This document shows, in pieces, positions 23,660 to 34,569 of a stretch of 64,000 bases of DNA. This DNA is from Nocardioides albus. GTDB taxonomy: Bacteria > Actinomycetota > Actinomycetes > Propionibacteriales > Nocardioidaceae. Under the pieces are notes generated by a model. That model saw nothing but the letters and a program-made list of their open reading frames with translations, ran no database searches and had not been told where the DNA came from. Each line of letters opens with the position of its first letter. Within the stretch, counting starts at the first letter, position 1. The translations under genes were made by a program, and so were the position numbers. Location of the stretch: the NCBI RefSeq assembly GCF_014648255.1, contig NZ_BMQT01000008.1, forward strand, positions 248,001-312,000, written 5' to 3'.

Positions 23660-24976
23660 ATGGCCCAAATCGCGGCTGACCGAGCCGAGGTCGACGGGCG
23701 CACCATGCGCCGCGTCGCGACGGCGTCACTGACCGGCACCACCATCGAGTTCTATGACTTCCTCATCTACGGGCTCGCGGCAGCCCTCGTCTTCAACGCC
23801 GTCTTCTTCCCGTCCATGGGCGGCCCGGAGGGCACTATGGCCTCGATCGCGACCTTCGGTGTCGCGTTCGTCTTCCGACCGCTGGGAGCGATCCTCTTCG
23901 GCCACTACGGCGACCGGATCGGCCGCAAGGCCACGCTGATCACCACCTTGATGATCATGGGCACCTCGACCTTCGCGATCGGCCTGCTCCCGAGCGTGGA
24001 GTCGATCGGCAAGGGCGCCGTGGTGATCCTCGTTCTGCTGCGGGCGCTGCAGGGGATCGCACTCGGCGGCGAGTGGGCGGGCGCCGCTCTCCTCACCACC
24101 GAGTACGCCGCCCGCGGCCAGCGGGGGCGCTACAGCATGTTCCCGCAGCTCGGCCCCAGCCTGGGGCTGATCCTCGCCGCGGCAGCCATGCTCACGACCT
24201 TCCGCCTGATGGAGCCCGCCGCGTTCGCGGCCTGGGGCTGGCGGATCCCGTTCCTCGCCAGTGCCGTGCTCATCGCGGTCGGGCTCTGGGTCCGGCTGAA
24301 GATCGCCGAGACGCCGTCGTTCAAGAAGGTCCAGTCGGCAGGCACCCGCAGCGCGCTGCCGTTCGTCGGCTGCATCCGTGACCAATGGCGCCAGGTGCTG
24401 CTCAGCGGCGGCATCATGGCGGTCGTCTTCGGCGCCTTCTACACCGGCGCCAGCTTCATGGTCGCCCACGCGGTCGGCACCCTCGGCCTGAGCATGAGCC
24501 AGGCCCTGCTCGGCGTCATCGTCGCGGCATTCGCCATGAGCCTGACGGTCATCGCCTCCGCGTGGCTCTCCGACGTGCTCGGCCGCCGCGTGGTTCTGCT
24601 CATCGGTGCCGCCTTCGGCCTCGTCGCGGGGCCGCTGTCGTTCGCCGTCATGGAGCCTGGCAGCTTCGCGAGCTTCGCTCTCGGCAACAGCCTGATGCTG
24701 TGCGTACTCGGTCTCAACTACGGCCCGATCGCGGCGTTCCTGCCCGAGATGTTCCAGGCGAAGTACCGCTACACGGGAGCCGGGCTGGGTTACAACATCG
24801 CGGGCATCCTCGGCGGCGCCGTCCCGCTCGTCATCGCCGAGGACCTGCTGGCCAGGTGGGGCACGGACGGGATCGCGTACTTCCTCAGCGCCCTGGCCGT
24901 GCTGAGCATCGGCTGCCTGCTGATGGCCAAGGAGACCAGCGGCGTGGAGCTCGACGCGGAGCCCGCACTCGCCTGA
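23660..24976 (+). CDS. MFS transporter, metabolite:H+ symporter (MHS) type
   Basis: A 438-residue permease with 12 predicted membrane helices. MHS-family features are GTTIEFYDFLIYG at the first helix, the loop 2-3 motif GHYGDRIGRKATL, and LRALQGIALGGEWAGA in helix 4. These transporters import organic acids (for example benzoates, citrate, shikimate, ketoglutarate) with protons. ACAGGAGG lies 8 bases before the ATG; the long in-frame extension to 23330 runs into the divergent regulator and is rejected. Neighbouring CoA ligases suggest the imported acid is activated to a CoA thioester. Confidence 0.92.
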   Translation: MAQIAADRAEVDGRTMRRVATASLTGTTIEFYDFLIYGLAAALVFNAVFFPSMGGPEGTMASIATFGVAFVFRPLGAILFGHYGDRIGRKATLITTLMIMGTSTFAIGLLPSVESIGKGAVVILVLLRALQGIALGGEWAGAALLTTEYAARGQRGRYSMFPQLGPSLGLILAAAAMLTTFRLMEPAAFAAWGWRIPFLASAVLIAVGLWVRLKIAETPSFKKVQSAGTRSALPFVGCIRDQWRQVLLSGGIMAVVFGAFYTGASFMVAHAVGTLGLSMSQALLGVIVAAFAMSLTVIASAWLSDVLGRRVVLLIGAAFGLVAGPLSFAVMEPGSFASFALGNSLMLCVLGLNYGPIAAFLPEMFQAKYRYTGAGLGYNIAGILGGAVPLVIAEDLLARWGTDGIAYFLSALAVLSIGCLLMAKETSGVELDAEPALA

Positions 24977-24992
24977 TCCGGCACCGCTCACC

Positions 24993-25034
24993 CTCTTTCG
25001 GGGGTGGGGCTGCCACCACGGTCTCGGTCATGCT
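24993..25034 (+). promoter_or_regulatory. Box 2 and -10 for the acyl-CoA ligase-thioesterase operon
   Basis: CTCTTTCGGGGGTG (24993-25006), 22 bases, CATGCT (25029-25034), 6 bases, ATG 25041: leaderless. The wider sequence TCACCCTCTTTCGGGGG (24988-25004) also resembles box 1 loosely. Confidence 0.55.
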
Positions 25035-25040
25035 CGCGGC

Positions 25041-26669
25041 ATGACCGAGACCTCATCCATCACCGCATCGTCGGCCCGTGGCGACATCGGCGTTCCGCTG
25101 CTCGAGGAGACGATCGGAGCGAACTTCGAGCGCACCGTCGCCCGCCACGGAGACCGTGAGGCGCTCGTCGAGATCGCCACTGGACGACGCTGGACCTACG
25201 CCGAGCTCGACGCCGATGTCGACGCGCTCGCGGTCGGCCTCCGGAAGGTCGGCATCGGCAAGGGCGACCGAGTCGGGATCTGGGCTCCGAACTGCGCCGA
25301 GTGGACGATGGTCCAGTTCGCCACGGCCAAGATCGGCGCGATCCTGGTCAACATCAACCCCGCCTACCGGACCCATGAGCTCGCCTACGCGCTCAACCAG
25401 TCCGGGGTGCGGCTGCTGATCAGCGCGACGGAGTTCAAGACCAGCGACTACGTCTCGCTCGTCGGTGAGGTCGAGGGCGACTGCGGCGCGCTCGAGCAGA
25501 CGATCTTCCTCGGTACGCCGCAGTGGGACGCGCTGCTGGCCGCCGGCCGAGACGAGCGGCTGGCCGACCACGTCGACTACCCGCTCGACCCGAACGACGC
25601 GATCAATATCCAGTACACCTCCGGGACCACGGGCTTCCCGAAGGGCGCGACGCTGTCGCACCGCAACATCTTGAACAACGGCTTCTTCGTCACCGAGGCG
25701 ATCCACTTCACCGAGCAGGACCGGCTCTGCATCCCGGTGCCCTTCTACCACTGCTTCGGCATGGTGATGGCGAACCTCGGCTGCACCACCCACGGCGCGA
25801 CGATGGTCATCCCCGGGCCCGGCTTCGACCCGGCCACGACACTGCAGACGGTCCAGGACGAGCGGTGCACGGCGCTGTACGGGGTGCCGACGATGTTCAT
25901 CGCGATGCAGGGCGATCCCGACTTCGCCTCCTACGACCTCTCCACGCTGCGTACCGGGATCATGGCCGGCGCGCTCTGCCCGGTCGAGGTCATGAAGCGG
26001 TGCGTCAGCGAGATGCACATGAGCGAGGTCGCGATCGCGTCCGGCATGACCGAGACCTCCCCGGTCTCCTGCCAGACCCGCACCGACGACGACCTGGAGC
26101 GGCGCACCGAGACGATCGGCCAGGCGGCCCCGCACGTCGAGGTCAAGATCGTCGACCCGGCCACCGGCGAGGTGGTCCCCCGAGGCACGGCGGGCGAGTT
26201 CTGCACCCGCGGCTACTCGGTGATGCTGGGCTATTGGGACGACGATGCGAAGACAGCCGAGGCGATCGACGCCGACGGCTGGATGCACACCGGCGACCTG
26301 GCGGTCATGCGCGAGGACGGCTACTGCGTGGTCGTGGGAAGGATCAAGGACATGGTCATCCGCGGCGGCGAGAACATCTACCCCCGCGAGATCGAGGAGT
26401 TCCTCTACACCCACCCCGACATCGCCGAGGCTCAGGTCGTGGGCGTTCCCGACGAGAGGTACGGCGAGGAGCTCTGCGCCTGGATCCGGATGCGCCCCGG
26501 CGCCGACCCGTTGGACGCGGATGCCGTCCGCGCCTTCGCCAGCGGCAAGCTCGCCCACTACAAGACCCCGCGCTACGTGCTGCTGGTCGAGGAGTTCCCG
26601 ATGACCGTCACCGGCAAGGTCCGCAAGATCGACATGCGAGAGCAGAGCGTCGCTCTGCTCGGTCTCTGA
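25041..26669 (+). CDS. AMP-binding acyl-CoA ligase (FadD-like)
   Basis: A 542-residue adenylate-forming enzyme that would activate a carboxylic acid to its CoA thioester with ATP. The P-loop signature is YTSGTTGFPKGA (about residue 190), the A5 region AIASGMTETSPVS, A7 HTGDLAVM, A8 KDMVIRGGENIYP, and the catalytic lysine lies in TGKVRKIDM near the C-terminus. It is a close paralogue of the ligase at 51396-53006 (same sequence over most of the length). The ATG is 6 bases below a -10 hexamer, with no ribosome site, matching a leaderless mRNA. Followed 6 bases later by a thioesterase gene. Confidence 0.94.
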   Translation: MTETSSITASSARGDIGVPLLEETIGANFERTVARHGDREALVEIATGRRWTYAELDADVDALAVGLRKVGIGKGDRVGIWAPNCAEWTMVQFATAKIGAILVNINPAYRTHELAYALNQSGVRLLISATEFKTSDYVSLVGEVEGDCGALEQTIFLGTPQWDALLAAGRDERLADHVDYPLDPNDAINIQYTSGTTGFPKGATLSHRNILNNGFFVTEAIHFTEQDRLCIPVPFYHCFGMVMANLGCTTHGATMVIPGPGFDPATTLQTVQDERCTALYGVPTMFIAMQGDPDFASYDLSTLRTGIMAGALCPVEVMKRCVSEMHMSEVAIASGMTETSPVSCQTRTDDDLERRTETIGQAAPHVEVKIVDPATGEVVPRGTAGEFCTRGYSVMLGYWDDDAKTAEAIDADGWMHTGDLAVMREDGYCVVVGRIKDMVIRGGENIYPREIEEFLYTHPDIAEAQVVGVPDERYGEELCAWIRMRPGADPLDADAVRAFASGKLAHYKTPRYVLLVEEFPMTVTGKVRKIDMREQSVALLGL

Positions 26670-26675
26670 GCCGCG

Positions 26676-27446
26676 ATGGACTGCTACTGGCAGCGGACCG
26701 GTCCACGCACCTTCGCCCCGACTCGGCACGTCGGTGGAGCCTGGGACCTGGACACCCAGCACATCGCCACGCTGCTCGGCGTGCTCGCGCACGAGGTCGA
26801 GCGGGACCGCGACGCCCGCCGCGACGACGGGCTCCAGATCACCCGGATCAGCTACGACATCCTCGGCACCGTCCCGCTCGAGCCGGTCGACCTCGAGGTC
26901 ACCGTTCTCCGCGCCGGCCGCACGATCGAGCTCGTCGAGGCCCGCGCCTGCCACGGTGGTCGACCCGTCGTGCTCCTCCGTGCCTGGCTGACCGCCGGCT
27001 ATCCGACTGCGGAGCTCGCCGGCACTCGTCACGAGCCGATGCCTGCGCCGGACGAGGTGCCCGCCTGGGACATGACGACACTGTGGGACGGGGGTTTCAT
27101 CGCCTCGGTCGAGGTACGCCGCCACGACCTCGGCCCGGGGCGGGCACAGTCCTGGGTGCGCACGACGCACCCCCTCGTGGCCGATGAGGAGGTGAGCCGG
27201 CTGGCGCAGGTCGCCGGGCTGCTCGACATCACCAACGGCGTCGCCGTCCGGGTCGCTCCGAAGGACGTCAGCTTCCCCAACCTCGACCTGACAGCGCACC
27301 TGTTCCGTGCTCCGGCTCCCGGCTGGTTGGGCCTCGACACGACCGTCTCGTTCGGCCCGGAGGGCGCCGGCGTGACCACATCCGTGCTGCATGACGAGCA
27401 CGGCACGTTCGGCGTCAGTACGCAGTGCCTGACCGTCCGTCCGTGA
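26676..27446 (+). CDS. TesB-like acyl-CoA thioesterase domain protein
   Basis: A 256-residue double-hotdog protein of the thioesterase family. The first hotdog contains LGVLAHEVERD and ISYDILGTVPLEPVDLEVTVLR; the second ends with LGLDTTVSFGPEGAGVTTSVLHDEHG, a typical thioesterase C-terminal block in actinobacteria. It would hydrolyse or bind acyl-CoA esters. It follows the acyl-CoA ligase by 6 bases and is surely cotranscribed; a ligase and a thioesterase in one operon could set the acyl-CoA level or deal with a dead-end CoA product. Confidence 0.85.
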   Translation: MDCYWQRTGPRTFAPTRHVGGAWDLDTQHIATLLGVLAHEVERDRDARRDDGLQITRISYDILGTVPLEPVDLEVTVLRAGRTIELVEARACHGGRPVVLLRAWLTAGYPTAELAGTRHEPMPAPDEVPAWDMTTLWDGGFIASVEVRRHDLGPGRAQSWVRTTHPLVADEEVSRLAQVAGLLDITNGVAVRVAPKDVSFPNLDLTAHLFRAPAPGWLGLDTTVSFGPEGAGVTTSVLHDEHGTFGVSTQCLTVRP

Positions 27447-27452
27447 CGGACG
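27438..27452. terminator. Short hairpin after the thioesterase gene
   Basis: CGTCCGTGACGGACG: six-base arms with a 3-base loop spanning the stop codon, between two convergent genes. No T run; weak support. Confidence 0.3.
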
Positions 27453-27470
27453 ATCAGGCGCTCCGGTGAC

Positions 27471-29186
27471 TCAGCTGCGGGGAAAGAAGTCCTCGTAGCG
27501 GTGCTCCCCCGGCGGCCGCTGGTCGACCACCTCCTGCTCGCGGGTCCGGAGCTCGACGCGCCGGATCTTGCCCGAGATCGTCTTGGGCAGGTCGAAGAAC
27601 TCCAGGCGGCGCACCCGCAGGTAGGGCGGCAGGTGGTCGCGGGCGAACTCGAGGATCGCGCGGGCGGTCTCGGCGGTCGGCTCGTGGCCGGCAGTGAGGG
27701 AGACGTACGCCTTGGGGACGGCCAGTCGCACCGGGTCCGGAGCCGGCACGACCGCCGCCTCGGCCACCGCGGGGTGCTCGATCAGGACCGACTCGAGCTC
27801 GAAGGGCGAGACCTTGTAGTCGGAGGCCTTGAAGACGTCGTCCGTGCGGCCGACGTAGGTGATGTAACCGTCCTCGTCGCGGCTGGCGACGTCACCGGTG
27901 TGGAAGAAACCACCGCGCATCGCGTCGGCGGTCCGCTTCTCGTCATCGCGGTATTCGGTCATCAGCGTGGCGGGTCGCTCGGCCTGGTCGAGGCCCAGGT
28001 CAAGACACAGCTCGCCCTCACCTGGACCCTCGATCACGGTCCCCTCGACCGGGTCGACCAGTACCACCGGGACGCCCGGCAGCGGTCGTCCCATCGAACC
28101 TGACCGGACCGGCTGCCCCGGGGTGTTGGCGATCGTTGCCGTCATCTCGGTCTGTCCGAAGCCATCGCGGATGGTCAGGCCCCAGGCCTGCCGGATCTGG
28201 CTGATCACCTCGGGGTTGAGCGGCTCACCGGCGCTGATCGCCTCGCGCAGCGAGCCGCAGCCGCCGCTGAGGTCGGCCTGGATGAGCATCCGCCACACGG
28301 TCGGCGGAGCGCACATGCTGGTCACGTGCTCCTCGCGGATCCGCTGCAGCAGGGTGGCCGCCTCGAAGCGCGTGTAGTTGAGGACGAAGACGGTCGCGCC
28401 GGCCAGCCAGGGAGCGAAGAAGTTCGACCAGGCGTGCTTGGCCCAGCCGGGGCTGGAGATGTTCATGTGCACGTCGCCGGGGCGGAGCCCGAGCCAGTAC
28501 ATCGTCGACAGGTGGCCGACCGGGTAGGTGTAGTGGGTGTGCTCGACCAGCTTCGGGCGGCTCGTGGTGCCGCTGGTGAAGTAGAGGAGCAGCGCGTCGT
28601 CGGTGGCATTGCCGGGGTGATCGAGAGGTTCCTGGCTCTCGGCCGCTGCCGTGGCGTACCCGTTCCAGCCTTCCTGCTCCCCCACGCTGATCCGCACATA
28701 GTCACCGGCAACGCCGTCGAACTTGCCCGTGTCCTCGGCGTTGCAGACCACCGCCCGCGCCCGACCACGGGCGAGCCGGTCGATCAGCTCGGTGGTGCCG
28801 ACAGCCGTCGTCGTCGGCATCAGGACGGCGCCGACCTTCATCGCCGCGAGCATCGTCTCCCACAGCTCGACCTGGTTGCCGAGCATCACGATCACGCTGT
28901 CGCCGCGGCCGACTCCGAGGCTCCCCAGGTAGCGGGCGACGGCGTCCGAGCGCCGGGCCAGCTCGTCGAAGGAGTACGCCGCCCGCGACCCGTCAGCCTC
29001 GGAGATCACCAGCGCCGGAGCATCGTTGCCCCGGGCCATCGGGTCGAACCAGTCGTGGGCGAAGTTGAAGCTCGACCCGACGTCGGGCCAGCGGAAGGTG
29101 TCGAGCGCCTCTGCGTAATCAGTGCGCTGGGCGATCAGCGTGTCCCGGGCGGTGAGCAGGGCGTCGGTCGAGGTCGATCGAGTCAT
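27471..29186 (-). CDS. Acyl-CoA synthetase (medium-chain/aromatic type)
   Basis: A 571-residue AMP-binding enzyme, not close to the other two ligases. Signature YFTSGTTSRPKLVEHTH, a WAKHAWSNFFAPW segment typical of medium-chain (MACS-like) synthetases, DGFGQTEMTAT, the HTGDVASRDEDGY hinge and the C-terminal lysine in SGKIRRVEL are all present. The frame continues to 29222, but an ATG there would lie inside box 2. ATG 29186 is 7 bases below the predicted -10 and avoids this, so it is used. It faces the thioesterase gene and belongs to the box 2 set. Confidence 0.9.
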   Translation of the reverse strand: MTRSTSTDALLTARDTLIAQRTDYAEALDTFRWPDVGSSFNFAHDWFDPMARGNDAPALVISEADGSRAAYSFDELARRSDAVARYLGSLGVGRGDSVIVMLGNQVELWETMLAAMKVGAVLMPTTTAVGTTELIDRLARGRARAVVCNAEDTGKFDGVAGDYVRISVGEQEGWNGYATAAAESQEPLDHPGNATDDALLLYFTSGTTSRPKLVEHTHYTYPVGHLSTMYWLGLRPGDVHMNISSPGWAKHAWSNFFAPWLAGATVFVLNYTRFEAATLLQRIREEHVTSMCAPPTVWRMLIQADLSGGCGSLREAISAGEPLNPEVISQIRQAWGLTIRDGFGQTEMTATIANTPGQPVRSGSMGRPLPGVPVVLVDPVEGTVIEGPGEGELCLDLGLDQAERPATLMTEYRDDEKRTADAMRGGFFHTGDVASRDEDGYITYVGRTDDVFKASDYKVSPFELESVLIEHPAVAEAAVVPAPDPVRLAVPKAYVSLTAGHEPTAETARAILEFARDHLPPYLRVRRLEFFDLPKTISGKIRRVELRTREQEVVDQRPPGEHRYEDFFPRS

Positions 29187-29193
29187 GGCGGTC

Positions 29194-29235
29194 ATCATCG
29201 TCGCCGCCCCGACCCTCGACATACCCCCGGAAGAG
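29194..29235 (-). promoter_or_regulatory. Box 2 and -10 for the acyl-CoA synthetase
   Basis: Minus strand CTCTTCCGGGGGTA (29235-29222), identical to the copy at 23587-23600, 22 bases, GATGAT (29199-29194), 7 bases, ATG 29186. Lies in the short gap after the OsmC gene. Confidence 0.55.
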
Positions 29236-29240
29236 GGGGC

Positions 29241-29726
29241 CTATCGCGACAGCCCTCCGACGATGACCGTGGGCTCGATGTCGACCGGGAAGCTCACGCT
29301 GTTCGCGATGAAGCAGTCCAGATGGGCCTGGTGGTGCGCGGAGGTCGCGGCCTCGATCATGGTGGCGTCGGCGACGGTGATGACCGGGTGCAGCACCGCC
29401 CGGGTGAACCGACCGCCGGTCCCCTGGGTCTCCATGGTGGCAGTGGCGGTGTCGCGATAGTCGAGCACGACCACGCCGACCTTCACGGCCTGGTGCAGAT
29501 AGGACAGCATGTGGCACTGCGCCAGTGAGGTCAGCAGCAGCTGCTCCGGATTGTGCCGGGTGGCGTCCCCGCGGAAGGTCGGGTCGGCGGAGCCGAGGAT
29601 GTCGGGCAGGCCCTCGATGCGTACGACATGGTCTCGGGCGTAGTCGCGGTAACCGCTCGTCCCGGTGCCACGGTTGCCCGTCCACTCCACCGAGACCGCG
29701 TAGTCATGGGTCAGCGCCATGGGCAC
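29241..29726 (-). CDS. OsmC family protein
   Basis: A 161-residue OsmC/Ohr-fold protein, a family that includes thiol peroxidases acting on organic hydroperoxides. It opens with a beta-rich strand region (HDYAVSVEWTGNRGTG) and has the helix NPEQLLLTSLAQCHMLSYLHQAV carrying the first conserved Cys; a second Cys lies in AHHQAHLDCFIANS. Both redox cysteines are thus present. ATGs at 29726 and 29720 are equally possible. It precedes the acyl-CoA synthetase in the same direction but box 2 lies between, so it probably has its own transcript. Confidence 0.88.
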   Translation of the reverse strand: MPMALTHDYAVSVEWTGNRGTGTSGYRDYARDHVVRIEGLPDILGSADPTFRGDATRHNPEQLLLTSLAQCHMLSYLHQAVKVGVVVLDYRDTATATMETQGTGGRFTRAVLHPVITVADATMIEAATSAHHQAHLDCFIANSVSFPVDIEPTVIVGGLSR

Positions 29727-29807
29727 ACGCTAGCGCGGGTGTATGCGCGGCGTCGGGCACGGTTACCGCTGCTGGGACCACAGTCGGATCAGTAGGAGGA
29801 AAACAGC

Positions 29808-31475
29808 ATGACGCCGAACCTCACCGAACCCGCTGGGCGCACCGGGCCGTGCTGGTGGCGATCCGCCGTCGTCTACCAGGTCTACCCGCGCAGCTTCGCC
29901 GACGGGAACGGTGACGGCGTGGGTGATCTTCGCGGGATCAGGGAGCGCCTCGACCACCTCGAGTGGCTCGGGGTCGACGTGCTGTGGATCTCGCCGGTCT
30001 ACCCCTCGCCGATGGCGGACAACGGCTACGACGTCAGCGACTATCACGACGTCGACCCGACGTACGGCACGCTCGCGGAGCTCGACGCGCTGATCGCCGA
30101 CCTCCACGAGCGAGGGATGAAGCTGGTGATGGATCTGGTCGCGAACCACACCTCGGACGAGCATCCCTGGTTCGTGGAGTCCAGCTCGAGCCCCGAGAGC
30201 CCCAAGCGCGACTGGTACTGGTGGCGCGACGAGCCCAACAACTGGGGGTCGTTCTTCTCCGGGCCGGCCTGGACCTACAGCGAGGGTAGGGCGGCCTACT
30301 ACATGCATCTGTTCACCAAGAAGCAGCCGGATCTGAACTGGGAGAACCCGGAGGTGCGGCAGGCGGTGTACGAGGTGCTGCGCTGGTGGCTCGACCGCGG
30401 CGTCGACGGCTTCCGGATGGACGTGGTGAACCTGATCTCCAAGGACCCGGAGCTTCCGGAGGCACCGGTCATGCCGGGTCAGCGCTACGGCAACATGCGG
30501 CAGTCGGTGATCGACGGGCCGCGCGTCCACGAGTTCCTCGCCGAGATGCACCGGGAGGTCTTCGACCGCTACGACCGCGACCTGCTGCTGGTCGGCGAGA
30601 CCGGCGAGACGACCGTCGAGCAGGGTCGGCTCTACACCGATCCGGCACGTCGCGAGCTCGACATGGTCCTGCACTACGAGCACGTCGAGATCGATCACGG
30701 CACCTTCAAGTGGGACGTACGCCCCTTCGACCTCGGTCGGCTGCGTGATCGGCTCGCGGCCTGGCAGGAAGGCCTGGCGGACGTGGGCTGGAACAGCCTC
30801 TACTGGGACAACCACGACCAGCCGAGGATCGTGTCGCGATACGGCGACGACGACCGCTGGCGGACAGAGTCGGCCAAGCTGCTCGCCACCGTGCTGCACC
30901 TGCAGCGGGGCACGCCGTTCGTCTATCAGGGCGACGAGATCGGCATGACGAACTTTCCGTTCACCTCCATCGACCAGGTCGACGATGTGGAGGCGGTGAA
31001 CTACTACCACGAGGCAGTTGCCCTGGGCGAGGATCCCGACGACGTGATGGCGTCGTTGCGGGCGATGTGCCGCGACAACGGCCGTACGCCGATGCAGTGG
31101 GACGACTCCCCCGGGGCCGGCTTCACGACCGGCACGCCGTGGCTCGCGGTCAACCCGAACCACACCGAGATCAACGTCGCCGCCCAGATCGACGACCCGG
31201 ACTCGGTGCTCGCGCACTACCGCCGGCTGATCCGGCTGCGACACGAGGACCCGATCGTGGCCGACGGCGACTTCACCCTGCTGAGCGACAGCCATCCGCA
31301 GCTCTTCGCGTTCCGCCGTCGCCATGAGAGCGGTCAGCTGGTCGTGCTCGCTAACTTCAGCAGCAAGGAGGCGAACCTGGGCGAGCTCGCCGAGGAGTGC
31401 CACGGCGAGCTCCTGCTCGGGAGCGGCGGTGGCCCGGTGCTCTCACCGTGGCAGGCGCGGGTCTACCGCCGCTGA
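29808..31475 (+). CDS. Alpha-glucosidase / oligo-1,6-glucosidase (GH13)
   Basis: A 555-residue cytoplasmic glycoside hydrolase. GH13 landmarks: AVVYQVYPRSFADGNGDGVGDL at the N-terminus, VANHTSDEHPWF, nucleophile D205 in GFRMDVVN, acid/base E264 in LLVGETGE and the transition-state aspartate D337 in NHDQPR. The layout is that of GH13 alpha-glucosidases acting on maltose, isomaltose or trehalose-like sugars. TAGGAGGAAAACAGC precedes the ATG, one of the strongest ribosome sites here. It converges with a second GH13 gene 11 bases away. Confidence 0.93.
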   Translation: MTPNLTEPAGRTGPCWWRSAVVYQVYPRSFADGNGDGVGDLRGIRERLDHLEWLGVDVLWISPVYPSPMADNGYDVSDYHDVDPTYGTLAELDALIADLHERGMKLVMDLVANHTSDEHPWFVESSSSPESPKRDWYWWRDEPNNWGSFFSGPAWTYSEGRAAYYMHLFTKKQPDLNWENPEVRQAVYEVLRWWLDRGVDGFRMDVVNLISKDPELPEAPVMPGQRYGNMRQSVIDGPRVHEFLAEMHREVFDRYDRDLLLVGETGETTVEQGRLYTDPARRELDMVLHYEHVEIDHGTFKWDVRPFDLGRLRDRLAAWQEGLADVGWNSLYWDNHDQPRIVSRYGDDDRWRTESAKLLATVLHLQRGTPFVYQGDEIGMTNFPFTSIDQVDDVEAVNYYHEAVALGEDPDDVMASLRAMCRDNGRTPMQWDDSPGAGFTTGTPWLAVNPNHTEINVAAQIDDPDSVLAHYRRLIRLRHEDPIVADGDFTLLSDSHPQLFAFRRRHESGQLVVLANFSSKEANLGELAEECHGELLLGSGGGPVLSPWQARVYRR

Positions 31476-31486
31476 GCCCCGCGCGC

Positions 31487-33055
<1,569 letters not shown>

Positions 33056-33079
33056 GGGATGCCGGTAACCGGATCCCGC

Positions 33080-34411
33080 TCAGGTCATACCGTCCCGGAT
33101 CGGACCGCGGGGCGGGTACCAGCTGGAGAGGCGCTCGCCAACCACCATGGCTGTGGCCACGGCCAGGATCACGACCGGGATCTGGCTGGGCGCTGCATCA
33201 CCCAGAAGGAGCACGATCAGCACCGCGCTGGTGACAGGCAACCCGGTCACCGCCGCACCAGCGGCCGTGCCGATCGCTATCCCGGACAACAGCGACATAC
33301 CGGGCGCCAGGTTGCTGGCGAGCACGCCGCACGCAGCGCCCAGGAGGATGGCGGGAAACACCGGGCCGCCGCGGAAGGCGCCCAACGAGACGCCGTACGC
33401 GACAGCCTTGAACCCGATGAGTGCCACCAGCGCCCCGGTCGACCAGGCCGACGGGTCGGCGGCCAGCACCGACAGGGTGGCCTGCCCCGACAGCGCCACC
33501 TCGGCGGGCGAGTGGCCGGTAGACCAGGCGTAGGCGCAGGCCGCGCCGCCGGCGACGAGACCCGCTGTGACGGTGGACGTCACCGGCCGAGAAGCTGCTA
33601 TCCGAGCGACTCGGCGTCCGACGACGAACGGCGCCCAGGTGAGCGCCGCGACGACTGCCGCCAGCAGCGGCGCCCATACGATCTCGGCCACCGACAGCCG
33701 CGCCGGCGCAAGGTCAGGGATGGCCAGCTCGCCGATCTCGAGCCCGGTCCAGCGGCCCATGCCCGTGAACAGCAGAGCACCGATGGCGCTCGACACCAGG
33801 CACGGCAGGACCACGAGCATCGCCCGCCGGCGTCCCAGATCCAGGATCTCGAGGAAGATCACCACTGCGACGAGAGGATTGCCGAAGATCGCCGACATGG
33901 CGGCAGCAGCTCCGGCCGCGGAGACGATGGTGGCTGCGCCCGGATCCCCTGCCATCCGGGTGCGGCGGACGGCGAGGAGCGCGAGGCCGCCACCGATCGC
34001 GATGAGCGGCGCCTCGGGTCCGATCACCGCGCCGCCGACGAGGCTTGCGGCCGCCGCGAGGATCGCCCCGGGCAGCATGCTCGGCTGCGCAGCGTCCCCG
34101 CCGAAGCCTGCCGCGGGCACGTGACCACCGTGACCGGGGAGATATCTGATCGTCAGGCCGACCAGCGCGCCGGCGACACCGATCGTGAGGATCGGCCACC
34201 AGCTCGGTGGCTCGGCGTACCCGAGAGCCGACGGTAGCGACTCCCACACCACGTGCTCGAGCTCGTGGACCGCGACCAGGAAGCCGAAAGCCGCCAGCGA
34301 GAGCGGGATGCCGAGCACGCCGACGACCAACAGCAGCATCACGTAGCCGCGTTCGTACAGGCCCGGGGCTGCGCCATCTGCTTCGCTGCTCATCTGCGCT
34401 GGCCCGCGCAT
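33080..34411 (-). CDS. ClC family chloride channel/transporter
   Basis: A 443-residue membrane protein with about ten hydrophobic segments. ClC signature positions are recognisable but altered: PGHGGHVPAAG in place of GSGIP, GPEAPLIAIGG in place of GREGP, and GAFRGGPVFPAIL for the GxFxP filter loop. This degree of change is usual in distant actinobacterial ClC proteins, some of which carry other anions. ATGs at 34411 and 34393 are both possible; neither has a clear ribosome site. Upstream is a 158-base gap containing the terminator of the CoA-transferase operon. Confidence 0.87.
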   Translation of the reverse strand: MRGPAQMSSEADGAAPGLYERGYVMLLLVVGVLGIPLSLAAFGFLVAVHELEHVVWESLPSALGYAEPPSWWPILTIGVAGALVGLTIRYLPGHGGHVPAAGFGGDAAQPSMLPGAILAAAASLVGGAVIGPEAPLIAIGGGLALLAVRRTRMAGDPGAATIVSAAGAAAAMSAIFGNPLVAVVIFLEILDLGRRRAMLVVLPCLVSSAIGALLFTGMGRWTGLEIGELAIPDLAPARLSVAEIVWAPLLAAVVAALTWAPFVVGRRVARIAASRPVTSTVTAGLVAGGAACAYAWSTGHSPAEVALSGQATLSVLAADPSAWSTGALVALIGFKAVAYGVSLGAFRGGPVFPAILLGAACGVLASNLAPGMSLLSGIAIGTAAGAAVTGLPVTSAVLIVLLLGDAAPSQIPVVILAVATAMVVGERLSSWYPPRGPIRDGMT

Positions 34412-34524
34412 CGATACGTCATGGTCGGATACCGGCGATCTGCTCGCTCAACGGGTCCGTGGTTCAAGGGCACTGTTCACACGCCCGAGTATCCGGTCCG
34501 ATCCGCGGCCGCGTATCCCCCATA

Positions 34525-34564
34525 GCGAGTGAGGCCTGGCACATTCGGGCCAGGCCTCACTCGC
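34525..34564 (-). terminator. Strong hairpin terminator of the CoA-transferase operon
   Basis: A perfect 16-base stem (arms 34525-34540 and 34549-34564) with an 8-base loop, 5 bases after the stop of the CoA-transferase gene. No T run follows, as is common in high-GC actinobacteria. Confidence 0.7.
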
Positions 34565-34569
34565 GCGGA

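Noticed and set aside
24988..25004. A twelfth box 1 (TCACCCTCTTTCGGGGG) before the ligase operon
   Set aside because: One arm fits but the other does not, the -10 spacing fits box 2 better, and the neighbouring genes carry clear box 2 copies.
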